Shown here: in pieces, positions 25,328-36,949 of the stretch
Layout: every line of letters begins with the position of its first letter
Numbering within the stretch: position 1 is the stretch's first letter
From: Bugulina stolonifera
Taxonomy: Eukaryota; Bryozoa; Gymnolaemata; Cheilostomatida; Bugulidae
Assembly: GCA_935421135.1 (NCBI GenBank)
Contig: OW285189.1
Coordinates: 8,949,072-9,013,071 of the forward strand
DNA: 64,000 nt
Direction of reading: 5' to 3'
Program-made: the position numbers and the translations under genes
The notes under the pieces: model-generated
Told to the model about the DNA's origin: nothing
Seen by the model: only the letters and a program-made list of their open reading frames with translations
Databases searched by the model: none

Positions 25328-25909
25328 CATCAGAGTAGAGACATTGAAGAATGACCTGCATACAGATATGGCTAATATCCAATCAATTTTAAGCCCTCCA
25401 AATTTTAGCCATCTCCCTCAAATTATCAGGGGAAGAAATTTGGAGAAAGTGGCATCTGAGCATTTTGTTGCACAATTTGGGCAAGAGCATAATGATGTTG
25501 TTTTGACTGATTGTGGCCTATTTATTGATGAGGAAGTGCCATATTTTGGTGGCATCAGTGAGTACAGCTGTGATGAAAAGGCACTGGTAGGAATAAAAAT
25601 TTAATGTCCTAGCAATTAATTGCTGACCGAATTATTAGACAGCCATGGTAAACTCAAAAGAGGAGAAACAATTATTTTGGTCAAACACAGGGTCAAATGA
25701 TGGTCACAGGTGTCTCAGTAACCTGCTTCTATGTCTATGGAACTGATAAGAGCAATGGACAAACTGTTTACCAAGTCATTGGGGTCAAACCTCCATATTT
25801 TTATACTCAATTCATAGCACCATATTTGCTATCCCAACCTAGTGCAAAAACTAGAAAACTAGTGCAAATGATAAAGGCAGAGTGCTTAATGTTCCACAAT
25901 ATTCAGTAA
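25328..25909 (+). pseudogene. Decayed YqaJ-like exonuclease, copy 2
   Basis: One frame gives DCGLFIDEEVPYFGGISEY and LVGIKI, then a stop. A second frame resumes as NNYFGQTQGQMMVTGV and FYVYG, matching the Y-x-Q-x-Q-GQM-x-TG tail that follows the EIKCP block in YqaJ-type proteins, and runs to a stop near 25,909. The two parts are offset by an indel near the EIK motif, so this is a dead copy. It is longer than copy 1 and preserves the C-terminal half better. Confidence 0.55.
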
Positions 25910-27129
25910 TATTTAGTAGCACTAGAATACAATAGGACATTGGAGAACATTCCCCACACGAGTAGGAATCTTGTACATTTTAATCATAATATTACTTACA
26001 TAATAATATAATCCACATAGTGCAGCTTCTAATAATATTACATTACTATGCACTATTAATGCTAGTCCCACTAATACAAATATCACATATTATGTAGAAT
26101 TAAGATTACCGTCTTGTTGCTAATGCAATTGTAGATGAAAATAAAGCAAATTTATAGTGGAAGTAAATGTATGTAGCATTATGTTAAACTATGACACTGA
26201 GCAAAAAGTCGATTTGTATGTAGCACTGACATTTTGGTAGAAGTAGTAATTTACGCCCATACTGCTAGTGGGTATAGGGACATTTCGAAAAAGGCAGTTC
26301 AAAACAGGATGTTTCACACCCTCAAAAGTTAGCACTGCCAGGTCATATATAAATTACTGTGAAAAGTTGCAGGATACATATCCAACAGGATTGCAGACTA
26401 GCCACCAACTGCATGGGGCAGTAGTTATAGGTTGTGCATTGCTCAATGTACAAGGAAGTCAGTTATACATTGTGCATGTATATGCTGACATAGATAGATT
26501 CAAATAAAATGTAGTTTAGCAATGGACTACATTTTTAATCCTTTGGAAACTTTCTTTCAACTTGGCATTCATTCTACTAAATTTCAGTCAGATATTAAAA
26601 TGCTTACATATACAAACATGTATATTTTTTGGCATCTGCTTATTTATAGAATAAGTTGAGTTGAACTATTTTGACTCTATTATTTCTAGTGATGAAACTC
26701 ACTACAACTAACTAGTCCAGTAAACAGCCATGATACCACTGCACCATACATTATCATTGCAATTGAGTATCAAGGCCTAATGTTAGGGTCTGAAAAAAGC
26801 TAAATGAATTGTTGAAATACCTTTATTTTCATCAAGTGGTTGTGCAAACTATATAATTAATAAAAATGAGGTAGCTATGGCAAACATATTATTATGATAT
26901 GTTGATGAATTATAAGGATATAATATAATATTGATGAAACCCAGTAGTTAGTAAGTTGGAACACAATGAAGTAAAAATTTGTGCAAACTGTATAATTAAT
27001 AGAAAGGAAGCAACTATGGGAAACATAATATTACAAAAATATTGATTAATTGCAAGGATATAATATTGATGAAATCAAGCAGTTAGTAAATTGGAATACA
27101 ATGATTCAACAATAATGATATTATAATTT

Positions 27130-29328
27130 TCAAGTAGGCCTGTTGCACCTCAAGAAAACCAACTCTTCCAGTAGTTCTGCGGACATAGCTCCTCTCTTGG
27201 CGGTCATAACAAGGCCCCCAGTGCTGAAGGTTCGTTCAATGGGAGCAGATGTGGCTGGCACTGACAACAACTTGAGAGCAAGCACTCTCAGTCTAGGGAA
27301 AGTAGTTTTCGAATTTTCCTGCACATACAAATTACTAATAAGTACAACATGTAGCATGAGTGCAAAGTTTCACTCAACTAGTGTACATTGGCAACAAGCA
27401 CACAGGCCAAATGAAATACTACTGCCTAGGAACTAGACTGCCATAATCACACTTTGACAACACCATTGAATTTAACCTTGTACACTGGTTGTACAATGTC
27501 TATTCAATACAGTGTAAAGGGGTATAGCATTATTTATTGCATAGTAGGCAACGTGGGCGTCTTCATGGTCAGGCATATTGCAGCAGAATGCCACTGTAGT
27601 ATCTGCTACCAAATAAATACAATTTATATATTGGTATCAAAACACACAGATTCATTTCATTGCTAATCAAGTTGCTTTTGGCTCAGCAAACTATAAGCCA
27701 AACCCCTAACCACAAAGAGGTTCATGTCATATAATCATACTACCATACTTTAATATGTCAACTTAGCCAATTTGCATGTGCAAGATATCATTGTGCACAT
27801 TGAAACTTACAATTTTTTGTGGTCCTCCTTCCTAATATGCCTAACAAAGTTGGATGTGGTGGTAAGCTTATCATGGTAAACTTTGTGGCAGAGCTTGCAT
27901 CTCGCAGTCCGTTTCAAGGGAGTTTCAGCATACTCATCAAAGCATGCTTCAATGACCTAAAAATATAGTTTTTTTACACTTGTACAAAGTGGTAATACAA
28001 CTAGGTAAACCTTCAATATTAGATAACTCAAGTTGAAGTCTGTGCATGGGTGTTTTTGCACAATAAAATATCGGACACAGGCTGTGACTATATTTAAAAT
28101 CATGTCTACAAGAAAATAGTAGCGGAACTTACAGCAGGCAGCTTCCGCTTCAAGCCTCCTTCGTTTTCTACAACAACTTTTTGGCCCGCCAACAAAGCCG
28201 AGACGGATAGCTGGGACAGTCTTTGGGATGACAACTGTTTTAAACAAAGGTGCAATAAATAATACTCAAAGAAAAATGGTTGAAAGTGCCAGACATGGTT
28301 GTCCTTCCAGCAGTTATTTGTTTATTACTACAGCAGCAGGGAAACATTGGTGTTGTAAAATAAACTTTTCAATTAGGGGCTGAAGTGGCTATCCAGCACC
28401 ATCGCTCCCCAAACAGGATGTTCATGACCTTAAAATTTCTTCTGTTATAACTCATATAATTCGTAGACAGCTGTGTAATCCTAACATAAATAACTCCTCG
28501 TTTGAGCAATCTGACTGAATAAACTGCAAGCACTATGATTGACCAAATATTATTGTCAGAATGAAAGGGATATAGTGTATACCGACCTTTGAACCACTGG
28601 CCTCAGAACTATTAGCCTGGAGATTCTTTCTACTACTGCTAACTTCCACGACCTAAAAATCACACAAAAGTTCCGTCATGCTATTATAGATATATATACA
28701 GGTACATGTACATTTGGGATTTATATTTTAAATATAACAGTCAAAGAAAATAATAGAATGATGCATGTAGATTAGATTATAATTTATTACAATTTTGAGA
28801 ATAATAAGTGTTTGCACAACAACAAACTTGCAGTACAACTAAACTAGCATGTAAGCGCAAACTAATATATCAAATATTATAATAGTTTTCAGGTGCCATA
28901 TAAAACAAACACTTACATCAGAGGACTGGACTAATTCACCAGAGAACCGATAATCCTATGAAAAAATTGCAAGGTGTCTGTTAAATTGACACGACTCTTA
29001 GAAGTGTGAATTAAGAACTAGACCTAACACACAACAACTACCTGTGAGAAAGGTCTACCAGCTATTTCCATAATATAACGCATCTTAAAATTAGCACAAT
29101 GTACCAATGGACTAAATTCGACTAGAGATGGCTCATTAGAAAACTCATGTCAATATCAATATAATCCTATGCAAGTGAAGCTTAAAAAGATTTGAGAGTT
29201 ATCGATTTGTGTGTTTGAAAGTCAAATACATAATTACTCACATCAGAGCTGATATTTCTCTCAAACTCCAATGAAGACTCGGACTCCATCACATCACTAG
29301 CAGTGCCAAAAAGTTCTTGAGTTGTCAT
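27130..29328 (-). pseudogene. hAT transposase with BED finger and dimerisation tail, catalytic core missing
   Basis: Exons that splice cleanly are 29328-29242 (starts MTTQELFG), 28955-28917, 28652-28587, 28234-28133 and 27956-27811. The fifth encodes a BED-type zinc finger (CKLCHKVYHDKLTTTSNFVR, then H-x5-H). The last exon, 27318-27130, encodes LLSVPATSAPIERTFSTGG, the hAT C-terminal dimerisation block, and ends in TGA. Between 27,811 and 27,318 there is only about 490 bp. The phases (2 out, 0 in) do not join, and the several hundred residues of RNase-H-like catalytic core are absent. This copy cannot transpose itself, though its ends look mobilisable. Confidence 0.8.
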
Positions 29329-30339
29329 CTACAATACATACAAACAATCAAATCAATGTACTGATCAATAGTAACCAAAACTTAGAAAATTATAGCAGAT
29401 TTAAAATCTGCTATAATTCTACACTAAAATGACGACATTCTACTCAAACTTCCAATAATAGCACAATGAATAAACAGAAGTGGAACTTAAAATCTAACTT
29501 GAGTCGTAGATGATCTCTGAAAGTCTATCTACATGTAATCTTATCTACCTACCCTAAACTTTTTAAACTATGAGCTAATCATGGCTATGGCCACACATCA
29601 TTAGATTATGCTGTAATATTCAGTAAAGCAGACTTGCAGTGAGATACCAAGGAGTGCAATAAATAGAAATACCTTGTTACCACACCAAAAATCAGTACAA
29701 CTATTGCAACCAATTTGATACCACAACTACTGACATAATGATATTGTAATTGTAATCATCAAAATTAATTATCATTATGATTATGGTATATTATGTTTTT
29801 CTATTAACTTCAAATTCATCACAACAATATTTAAATAATAATACTATGTTTAATGATCAACAATTAATTATTACTATAATAATAGTAATAATATAATAAT
29901 ATTTTATAAACAGTTATTAACAGTTATAAACAGTTTATTAAATTTTGTTTATTTTGTAACTTAACTTACCCTTGAGAACAACTGTTATCCGTTCAGATAG
30001 AAATAGGAAAGCGCTACGTTAGACTGTTAGTATTATTGCCAAATAGTACAATTTATAAAGTCAGTAAAAGTAAATGGACTAAATGCTTATTTAAATGAAT
30101 ATTGGTAAGGAAGAGTAAGACTGCAAATTCAAGCGACTCTCCTGTCAGGTTACGATATTGAACTAACCAGGAAAGATTATAGCAGACAATTTATACAGGC
30201 CGTTGGCCAATACGCAGCTTGCACAGCGCCCATGTGACAATAATAATTATTAATAAATTTATTGGGAGTTGTCAGTCCAAATACACACAGGAGCCAACAA
30301 CTCCACTAAAACAGTAATGTTTACCCGCCATATTGACTT

Positions 30340-30505
30340 GGCTGACTTGCAAGTCAAAATCACAAGTCATTTATATTTCCAAGTCAAGTCAAGTCAAGTC
30401 ACACAATGTGCAAGTCCAAGTCAAGTCAAGTCAACAAGTGGGCAAGTCCAAGTCAAGTCGACTTGTGACTTGACTTGACTTGGCAAGTCAAGTCAAATCT
30501 TTGAC
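30340..30505. repeat. AAGTC subterminal array, right end of the hAT element
   Basis: Runs of caagtcaagtc with the opposite orientation (gacttgacttg) near the terminus, mirroring the left array. It ends in gacttggacccagctctg at 30,520. Confidence 0.9.
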
Positions 30506-30627
30506 TTGGACCCAGCTCTGGTTACTGTTACTATATTTTACTGATTAACATGTAATGAGAGATCAATTTTAAGTGCAGTAGAAGAAAGTATTTGTAGCAT
30601 TAGATCCAATCAGTTTGCCTGAGTGAT

Positions 30628-30649
30628 GGGGGGGGGGGGGGGGGGGGGG
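30628..30649. repeat. Poly-G tract of 22 bases
   Basis: An uninterrupted G run about 108 bp outside the right hAT terminus. Capable of quadruplex formation and prone to assembly error. Confidence 0.9.
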
Positions 30650-31005
30650 AGGTGTTGTACGTAGATGGAGGTAACTCAAAAGTAAAGAGAAAACATAACT
30701 TTTTCTGCTCCAATTGTAAAAGTACTAAAGCTATCTTAAATTTTTTTCCACTTCTCTACCTTTTCCTAAAATTTCTTTCAATTAAATACATGTATATAAA
30801 TAACTTTGGAATTGCTGTACAATGTGATGTACATGACTGTATAAGTGGGAGTTCATTTAATTCATTTCTCAGCCTATATTACCAAAATCTGGAGACTTTA
30901 TATCTAACTGCATTGTGTAGGACTCACAGATCCCACATGTAATAATAGCTACCAAGGTAGTGTTTGATATTACTTGTGACTAAAACACTTGTACCTCTTA
31001 GACAA

Positions 31006-31937
31006 TCATCTCGGCTCATCTCCTGGTCTGCAAAAACATTTATATCCAACTGGTGTGTTGAAGCAGGTGTTACCATCACCACATGGGTTAGACTCACAGA
31101 AGTTCTCTAAATGCTGAAAGAATCAGAAACTGCACAGTCACATCTACTGACTTACAGTACCTCACACTACTCAGTACTATATTTATACTTGTATTATTGC
31201 ATTGTTGGGTAGAAGTGATAAGATAACAGCAGAAGTTAGTTAAATAATGGAGGAATATTCAGCAGATGTTTACCACCCACACTATACATACATAAGATGC
31301 TATGAAAGTTCTAGAACTCTGCGTCTGAATAAGTATCATATCCCTAACAATTCTATGTTCTTACTGCTGTAACACACTGCTCACAGTGCTAATAGAATTC
31401 AGTGATTACCATGCCCTTTGACTAACAGCAATGTTGGTGTTGATAGAGTAGACTCAGTGTCTAGCAATACATGTAAATAGACATTTTAGGCTACACATTG
31501 CCATGAGCACGTAAGACATGATAATATTAAATTTATTAACATTATTTCAAAGCATGTACCTCCTAGAAACTTCCATATATCATATAATATACATGTAGTG
31601 AGAATGTGGGCTTACCGCAGTGTAATATTGTTTTTGTTGCAAACGTTATTAGTTGGATAGTTCAGATTAAAGTTCAAACCATAGTAAAGGTAGGTTACTA
31701 TTGCCCCTGAGGAACACAACAAAGAATGATACTTCAGCTCACATATAATTATGTTATACAATGCAAATTTGTTTCTACTCTAATAATGCTATTCTATATA
31801 TATCTAGTTTGCTTAAAACACTAAGACGAGACATATGAGTTGAGTGCTTATACCTGGTTGTGATTGAGAATTTCTGCTCCAACAGATATGAAGAGGAGGC
31901 AGAGTATTACAGACAAATTTTTCCACTGCAGCGCCAT
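31006..31937 (-). CDS. Probable secreted EGF-like protein; exon joining unresolved
   Basis: Exon 31937-31854 starts MALQWKNLSVILCLLFISVG, a convincing signal peptide, and ends at a gtataa donor in phase 0. Exon 31706-31616 reads openly (TYLYYGLNFNLNYPTNN) only if entered in phase 1. Exon 31113-31006 encodes CESNPCGDGNTC and GYKCFC, an EGF-like domain with five of six cysteines, then RPGDEPR and TGA. Phases between the three pieces do not agree, so an exon is missing, a splice site is misread, or the gene is decayed. These exons may instead be the 5' end of the Hint gene on the same strand. Confidence 0.5.
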
Positions 31938-34372
31938 GTTTTGTCTTCGAGTTTAGCTGATGAAATATTTTATTGTATAACCATGTTGTTAGTTAACGTT
32001 GGTATGGGAAACAAAACACATGTTCACAGTTGCATTGTTATCAGCTGAACATATTCCATATTTTACAATGTATACATGCACAATTGCACATACATGTTTA
32101 TATTTTAGATTACACTCCTACATGAACAGTGCAGAAAGTTAGTAGAATGGAGATCTAATTATTTGGTAATAGCGATTGTTTTCTATCACTTAGACAAACC
32201 GCTACTACTTTGTATATTCATTGTACAGGAATTAACAGTTCGTATGTATGTGCTAGAATACGTCTATACATGTATGGTGAGGTTAGGGTTTGGGGTAAGA
32301 GCAGACAACTTACAAAATAAAGAGAAGACAACTCCCTTACGGTAAGAATTCACCACATTATAACATTATATGACGATTCTTGTTACATAAAATGCCCCCA
32401 TTGTAATTCTATGATAATAACATATTTTTATTTTTTCCATTATTATTTATGCTTAAAAGCTTTGTAATGCTGGTATACAATTTTTATACTTTGTAATAGA
32501 ATATACAATACCATGTAGATATTATTTTATCAGTGGTAAAGCAATATGTTGGGCTCAATTCAGAATCCTGCTTTGTAAGCAGAAGTGCACTGTAAGTACA
32601 TGTAAAACAATATTATGTCTAAAACACAAGTCATAATAATCTCCTGTAATACCTTGTTTGGATAATAAATTGGTACAAAATTGCAAGTTAATAGTCAATC
32701 GTATGCTTATTGGATTAGCCATGATCTTAATATGAAACAATCCAGTGTTTAAAGGCGCTACTGCTTATTTTGAATAATTTATGCTACGGAATGAGTGGCC
32801 AATGGAAAACATTGGATATATGAGGATGATTAATGTTGATTATGCTTTCAGATGAATTGAAAATTATGTGTAATAACATCAAGTTTGAACAGATGCTCAT
32901 TCAAAATTGAGGAGCCTAGTTTGTTTATTGTAGCTCAAGGCACATACTGATTAGCACACATATATGCACATTTAAACACTAGATAAATTATTTTACAATA
33001 TTTTTCAATTGCAATGCTACGATTATAATTATCTTTTCACCTACTCACAAACTGTATAATAATTATTATCTTTGTGGTGAAAGGCACTGGCTATTTTTAC
33101 ACAGCAAATCCTATACATCAAATTTTTAAACAAACTATGTTATTAATCTGGTTGCATACGATTTCAAACTGCAAAATCTAGCTGTTCGAAGTCACGACAA
33201 GGCAAGTACGGAAGCTTACAAAGCTGTCCAATTATTTTGTAGCATTTCCCACAGCTATCAGTTGAAAATGGGTTCATATGTTTGATGTACATGTACTATC
33301 TTACATTGTTTACGAAAAACAAAGATAATTAGCCATTTCTTCTCTTTTGATACCATGTCAATCATGTACTTTGGGGTTGAATAGAGCAACCTGAGCAATC
33401 AACAAAATTAGATGTATGGATATACCAACAGTGATGTGTGATTACTTTCTCTTTTACTGTTGCAGTGCTCTGTGTTGTTGTCGTCAGGAATTAAATATGT
33501 GCTTTCTTTATACAGTATATATTGGCCTCAAGTGACAATTTTATACATTGCTCATTGTAGAATAACTATATTCTGTGAGCTTCGACAGGCCAACTCTGTG
33601 GATGAAGTGTAATACCAACCCACTTCAATTGATATTTAGCCAATAAGCAATGCCAATTTCTAATAAATTATATAAATGGAGTTGTTGTATCTAATACAAT
33701 GCATTAATCAATTACAACAATCACTCTGTAGTCTTTGCATAGACTCCAGATCTTCGCATAGGCGAAAAAACGGTTCTCTGATTTGTCCTAGAACAAGGCC
33801 TCTTGTGTAGCCGAGTCTTAACTTTATTGTGATACGTGTGATTACTTGGATTTTTTGCTGAAGTACACTATTATTATGTATGTAACTCATGCTGTGTGTA
33901 TCTACATGTACAACATTATATAACACACACCAAGTTAGTTAGACTGATTCTCGTTTCACTCTTCACTACATAATTTACATGCAGGCCTAGTAATACGTTG
34001 AAACATGTTAAACCATTTAAGTATAATGTGACTACTGTTGGTGCTCAGTTGCTCATGTAAATGGGGCAGGAAATACTACTGCAATATTGTGGAATGGTAG
34101 GAATGCAAAAACTACTTTTACTACTACTAACTTTTTATCACCCATGGAGATGAGATATCTCAGGGCAGCACACTCGAAAAGGGCAATTTTAATCGAAATA
34201 CATAGTACAGTGTCTATTGGACAATCAATTGTGCAGTGACTGTGGTAGCAGAATTTGCATGACAATAGTTATTGCCACAGCAACTCTTTTAACAAATGTC
34301 ACAACAACTAAAGAATGTCATGACACCACTAAGTAGTGGCATATAATGTATGTGTGAAGTATATATTATAAT
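31938..34372. other. Intergenic AT-rich DNA without a recognised gene
   Basis: No exon with a recognisable domain. One hairpin-family motif (gagaagacaactccc) lies near 32,322-32,337. The short open frames have no signal peptide, splice pattern or domain that I can support. Confidence 0.5.
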
Positions 34373-35340
34373 CAGTGATTTTCCATGCTTCGTATTTAGC
34401 TTCGTATTTTGCTTCGTATTTAGCTTCGTATTTAGCTTCGTATTTAGCTTCGTATTTAGCTTCGTATTTAGCTTCGTATTTAGCTTCGTATTTAGCTTCG
34501 TATTTAGCTTCGTATTTAGCTTCGTATTTAGCTTCGTATTTAGCTTCGTATTTAGCTTCGTATTTAGCTTCGTATTTAGCTTCGTATTTAGCTGCGTATT
34601 TAGCTTCGTATTTAGCTTCGTATTTAGCTTCGTATTTAGCTTCGTATTTAGCTTCGTATTTAGCTTCGTATTTAGCTTCGTATTTAGCTTCGTATTTAGC
34701 TTCGTATTTAGCTTCGTATTTAGCTTCGTATTTAGCTTCGTATTTAGCTTCGTATTTAGCTTCGTATTTAGCTTCGTATTTAGCTTCGTATTTAGCTTCG
34801 TATTTAGCTTCGCATTTAGCTTCGTATTTAGCTTCGTATTTAGCTTCGTATTTAGCTTCGTATTTAAAATACAAAGGATGGAATTGGCAAAAAATACGTA
34901 TTTCCTGACCTTTGTAGGAGCAAGCTCCTTCGAGCGGGAAACGTCGTATTTCCGAAAATTTTTATTGCTTCGTAGGATAGAAGTAACATTCTTCGAATTT
35001 GAGCCCGCCAATGTACAAGTGCTAGTTAGTAGTACACTATCTTTGGCTAGCGCAATAGTCTTTACGCTTGTATGACTGTTTGTTAATAACTACATTAATC
35101 TATGACATCAGTTTGGCTGTGCACTCCTTGTTGCGGTTGAATTCACATCAGACAACGCGTAGCTACATGTATTTTTAACTCCTAAGGTTATTGTACTATG
35201 ATGTCATAGGCGGGAAAACTTAAACGTGTTTGCCACAAAACAGTTGAACAAAATACGAAGCATGGAATTAGACCGAAATGGAGCTTCGTAAGGTGAAACA
35301 ACTCCCTTCGAAGGAAAATACGAAGCATGGAAAGGCACTG
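34373..35340. mobile_element. MITE-like element with an internal 12-bp array
   Basis: The left end CAGTGATTTTCCATGCTTCG and, inverted, the right end CAGTGCCTTTCCATGCTTCG match at 18 of 20 positions and continue as TATTT. CAGTG ends and length suggest a non-autonomous hAT relative. The 8-bp flanks (attataat and aatgtaaa) do not match, so either the target duplication has decayed or the element is of another type. The interior contains further inverted copies of TTCGTATT and of GAAGCATGG. Confidence 0.7.
34387..34866. repeat. 12-bp satellite of about 40 copies, TTCGTATTTAGC
   Basis: Nearly perfect array with isolated changes (ttttgc near 34,409, gctgcg near 34,592, cgcatt near 34,812). The unit is part of the adjoining transposon terminus (ATGCTTCGTATTTAGC). 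Because 12 is divisible by three, long open frames appear on both strands (ASYL, NTKL, YEAK repeats); I do not consider them genes. Confidence 0.97.
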
Positions 35341-35560
35341 AATGTAAAATGACTGCACCGGCAATCGTCATAAAATTAGAATACATGAATATAAATGTAG
35401 CCAGTGTTGCTACAGTCCATGTTTTAAAAGGATAACATTGTGAGATTTCTTTTGAGCTTTGATTGTTGTCTAGGCTAGGGAGAGTTCCTTTTCCCCATGA
35501 CACATGTTGCCCATTGTTGCTTGATGACCAGCACTTAGACATCTTTTTTTTAACAATCAT
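35204..35560 (-). CDS. Hypothetical 118-codon frame overlapping the MITE end
   Basis: Starts MIVKKKMSKCW and contains one hydrophobic segment (TWTVATLATFIFMYSNF), then runs across the right terminus of the MITE at 35,340. No homolog is recognised. It could be a decayed exon truncated by the insertion, or chance. Confidence 0.15.
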   Translation of the reverse strand: MIVKKKMSKCWSSSNNGQHVSWGKGTLPSLDNNQSSKEISQCYPFKTWTVATLATFIFMYSNFMTIAGAVILHSVPFHASYFPSKGVVSPYEAPFRSNSMLRILFNCFVANTFKFSRL

Positions 35561-36949
35561 CTACAGATTGGTATCACAGTTCTGGCAAAAAGTATTCCCC
35601 CTTATCACGCTAGTCAACAAATATAATTGGATGTATTTTCAACAGAGCTTACACATAATAATCCATTTATATTATGCAAATTATGCATCATTGTAAAACT
35701 GAAAACCTAATCTTTCTAGAGGATCGAAATAATCCCAAGAGGCGTTCATTATCATATAGTGTACAATTGTATGTCTTGTTCCTACTCAAATGTTGCTGGG
35801 ATAGTTTCATACATATTTATATAATTGGCATTAGCACAATTTGTATACCTTTAAGGCATTAACATTTACTAATTTCTTGGAAATCATGCTTTTACTGTGT
35901 TAGCAATCCTGCAACTACTTGTTGTACTTTGTGCATGATTTTGCCCACTTTTGAGCTTTTATACTTTTAATCCAGTCCTTTGTGTACTGACATAACCCGC
36001 TCAGCAAGCATTCCTACAACCATCCATGGTGTAAACTGGGAGCATTAGTGGCCAATAGTGGAACTGTAGATGAAAAAACGTAACAGTATTATTTTCTGTT
36101 AGTTCAATTATTGAATCTGAGGATGACCGCGTCCAGAAGAAAGAATTAATACGACACTTACATCATAGACATGGGGAATTCTTTAATGCATGTTGGTTTT
36201 ATTGTGACAGAAAATAACAATATTTCTTATCTAATTTCCACTTTTAGATTAATAAACTGGACAAAAATTACAGTACATATTATTTTGTATGTTATGAGAG
36301 CGTATAAGACCAAATACTACAAGTTTAAGAGTAGCTGTGCAGTAGCACGTAAAGTTTAGATACATAGTACATAAGTATTATCACACATATAACATAATTA
36401 TGTGCATGAAGCCTAGCATCACGGTGCAGCTAGACGACAATTTGTGTGGTAAAACATCTCAAATCCAATGCATCAAAGTACAATCTACACTACAGTCTAT
36501 GTATACATAGCTTAGATAACAGTTGTTCTCAAAGTTACTGTAGGAAATACAGGTTTATCTGGTCATAATCATGTGACAGCAGATCCACTGAAGGCAGGTC
36601 CACTGAACTCATGTATTGACCTTCTAAATAGTAAATAACTGCCGAGCATTTATACACAAATTATGAGTGAAATAGTATTTGTGCCAATGCTATAATAAAT
36701 CTAGTTTATGGTTGTGTGTTTTGGTTGGTTCAGTTCAGTTGTATTAGTCCCATCATCATTTCCATGACATCTGTTATATCTTTCTGCAGGAAAATGGTAC
36801 TTTTATACCTCTTCTCTGGCATTACATATAAATACACCAATATATGATCAATATGTTTCATATAATATGTAGACACGTCTATGTGCATACTTATCGGGGA
36901 AAACTTGTAATAATAATTCAATATAATGACTTTGTAGATGTAAATGAAC
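35561..36949. other. Intergenic AT-rich DNA without a recognised gene
   Basis: Nothing recognised on either strand. It lies downstream of the secreted-protein gene that ends at 36,950. Confidence 0.5.

Larger units (their letters stand above)
20589..30520. mobile_element. 9.9-kb hAT-superfamily transposon with intact ends
   Basis: The termini are CAGAGTTGGGTCCAAGTC on the left and, inverted on the right, CAGAGCTGGGTCCAAGTC, one mismatch in 18. The 8-bp direct repeat GTTACTGT flanks both sides exactly (20,581-20,588 and 30,521-30,528), the target-site length of hAT elements. Both ends carry dense AAGTC subterminal repeats. On the minus strand are a BED zinc finger and a hAT C-terminal dimerisation exon, but no catalytic core. 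The plus strand has two decayed YqaJ-like copies. The element lies between the Hint exons and the signal-peptide/EGF exons. Confidence 0.9.

Noticed and set aside
27540..27620. Minus-strand open segment as the missing transposase core
   Set aside because: In the phase demanded by the flanking exons it meets a stop, it has no hAT core motif, and the gap is too short for the domain.
34289..35075. ORFs of 177-241 codons with NTKL, YEAK, FVFS or ASYL repeats
   Set aside because: Translations of the 12-bp satellite, open on both strands because the unit is a multiple of three.
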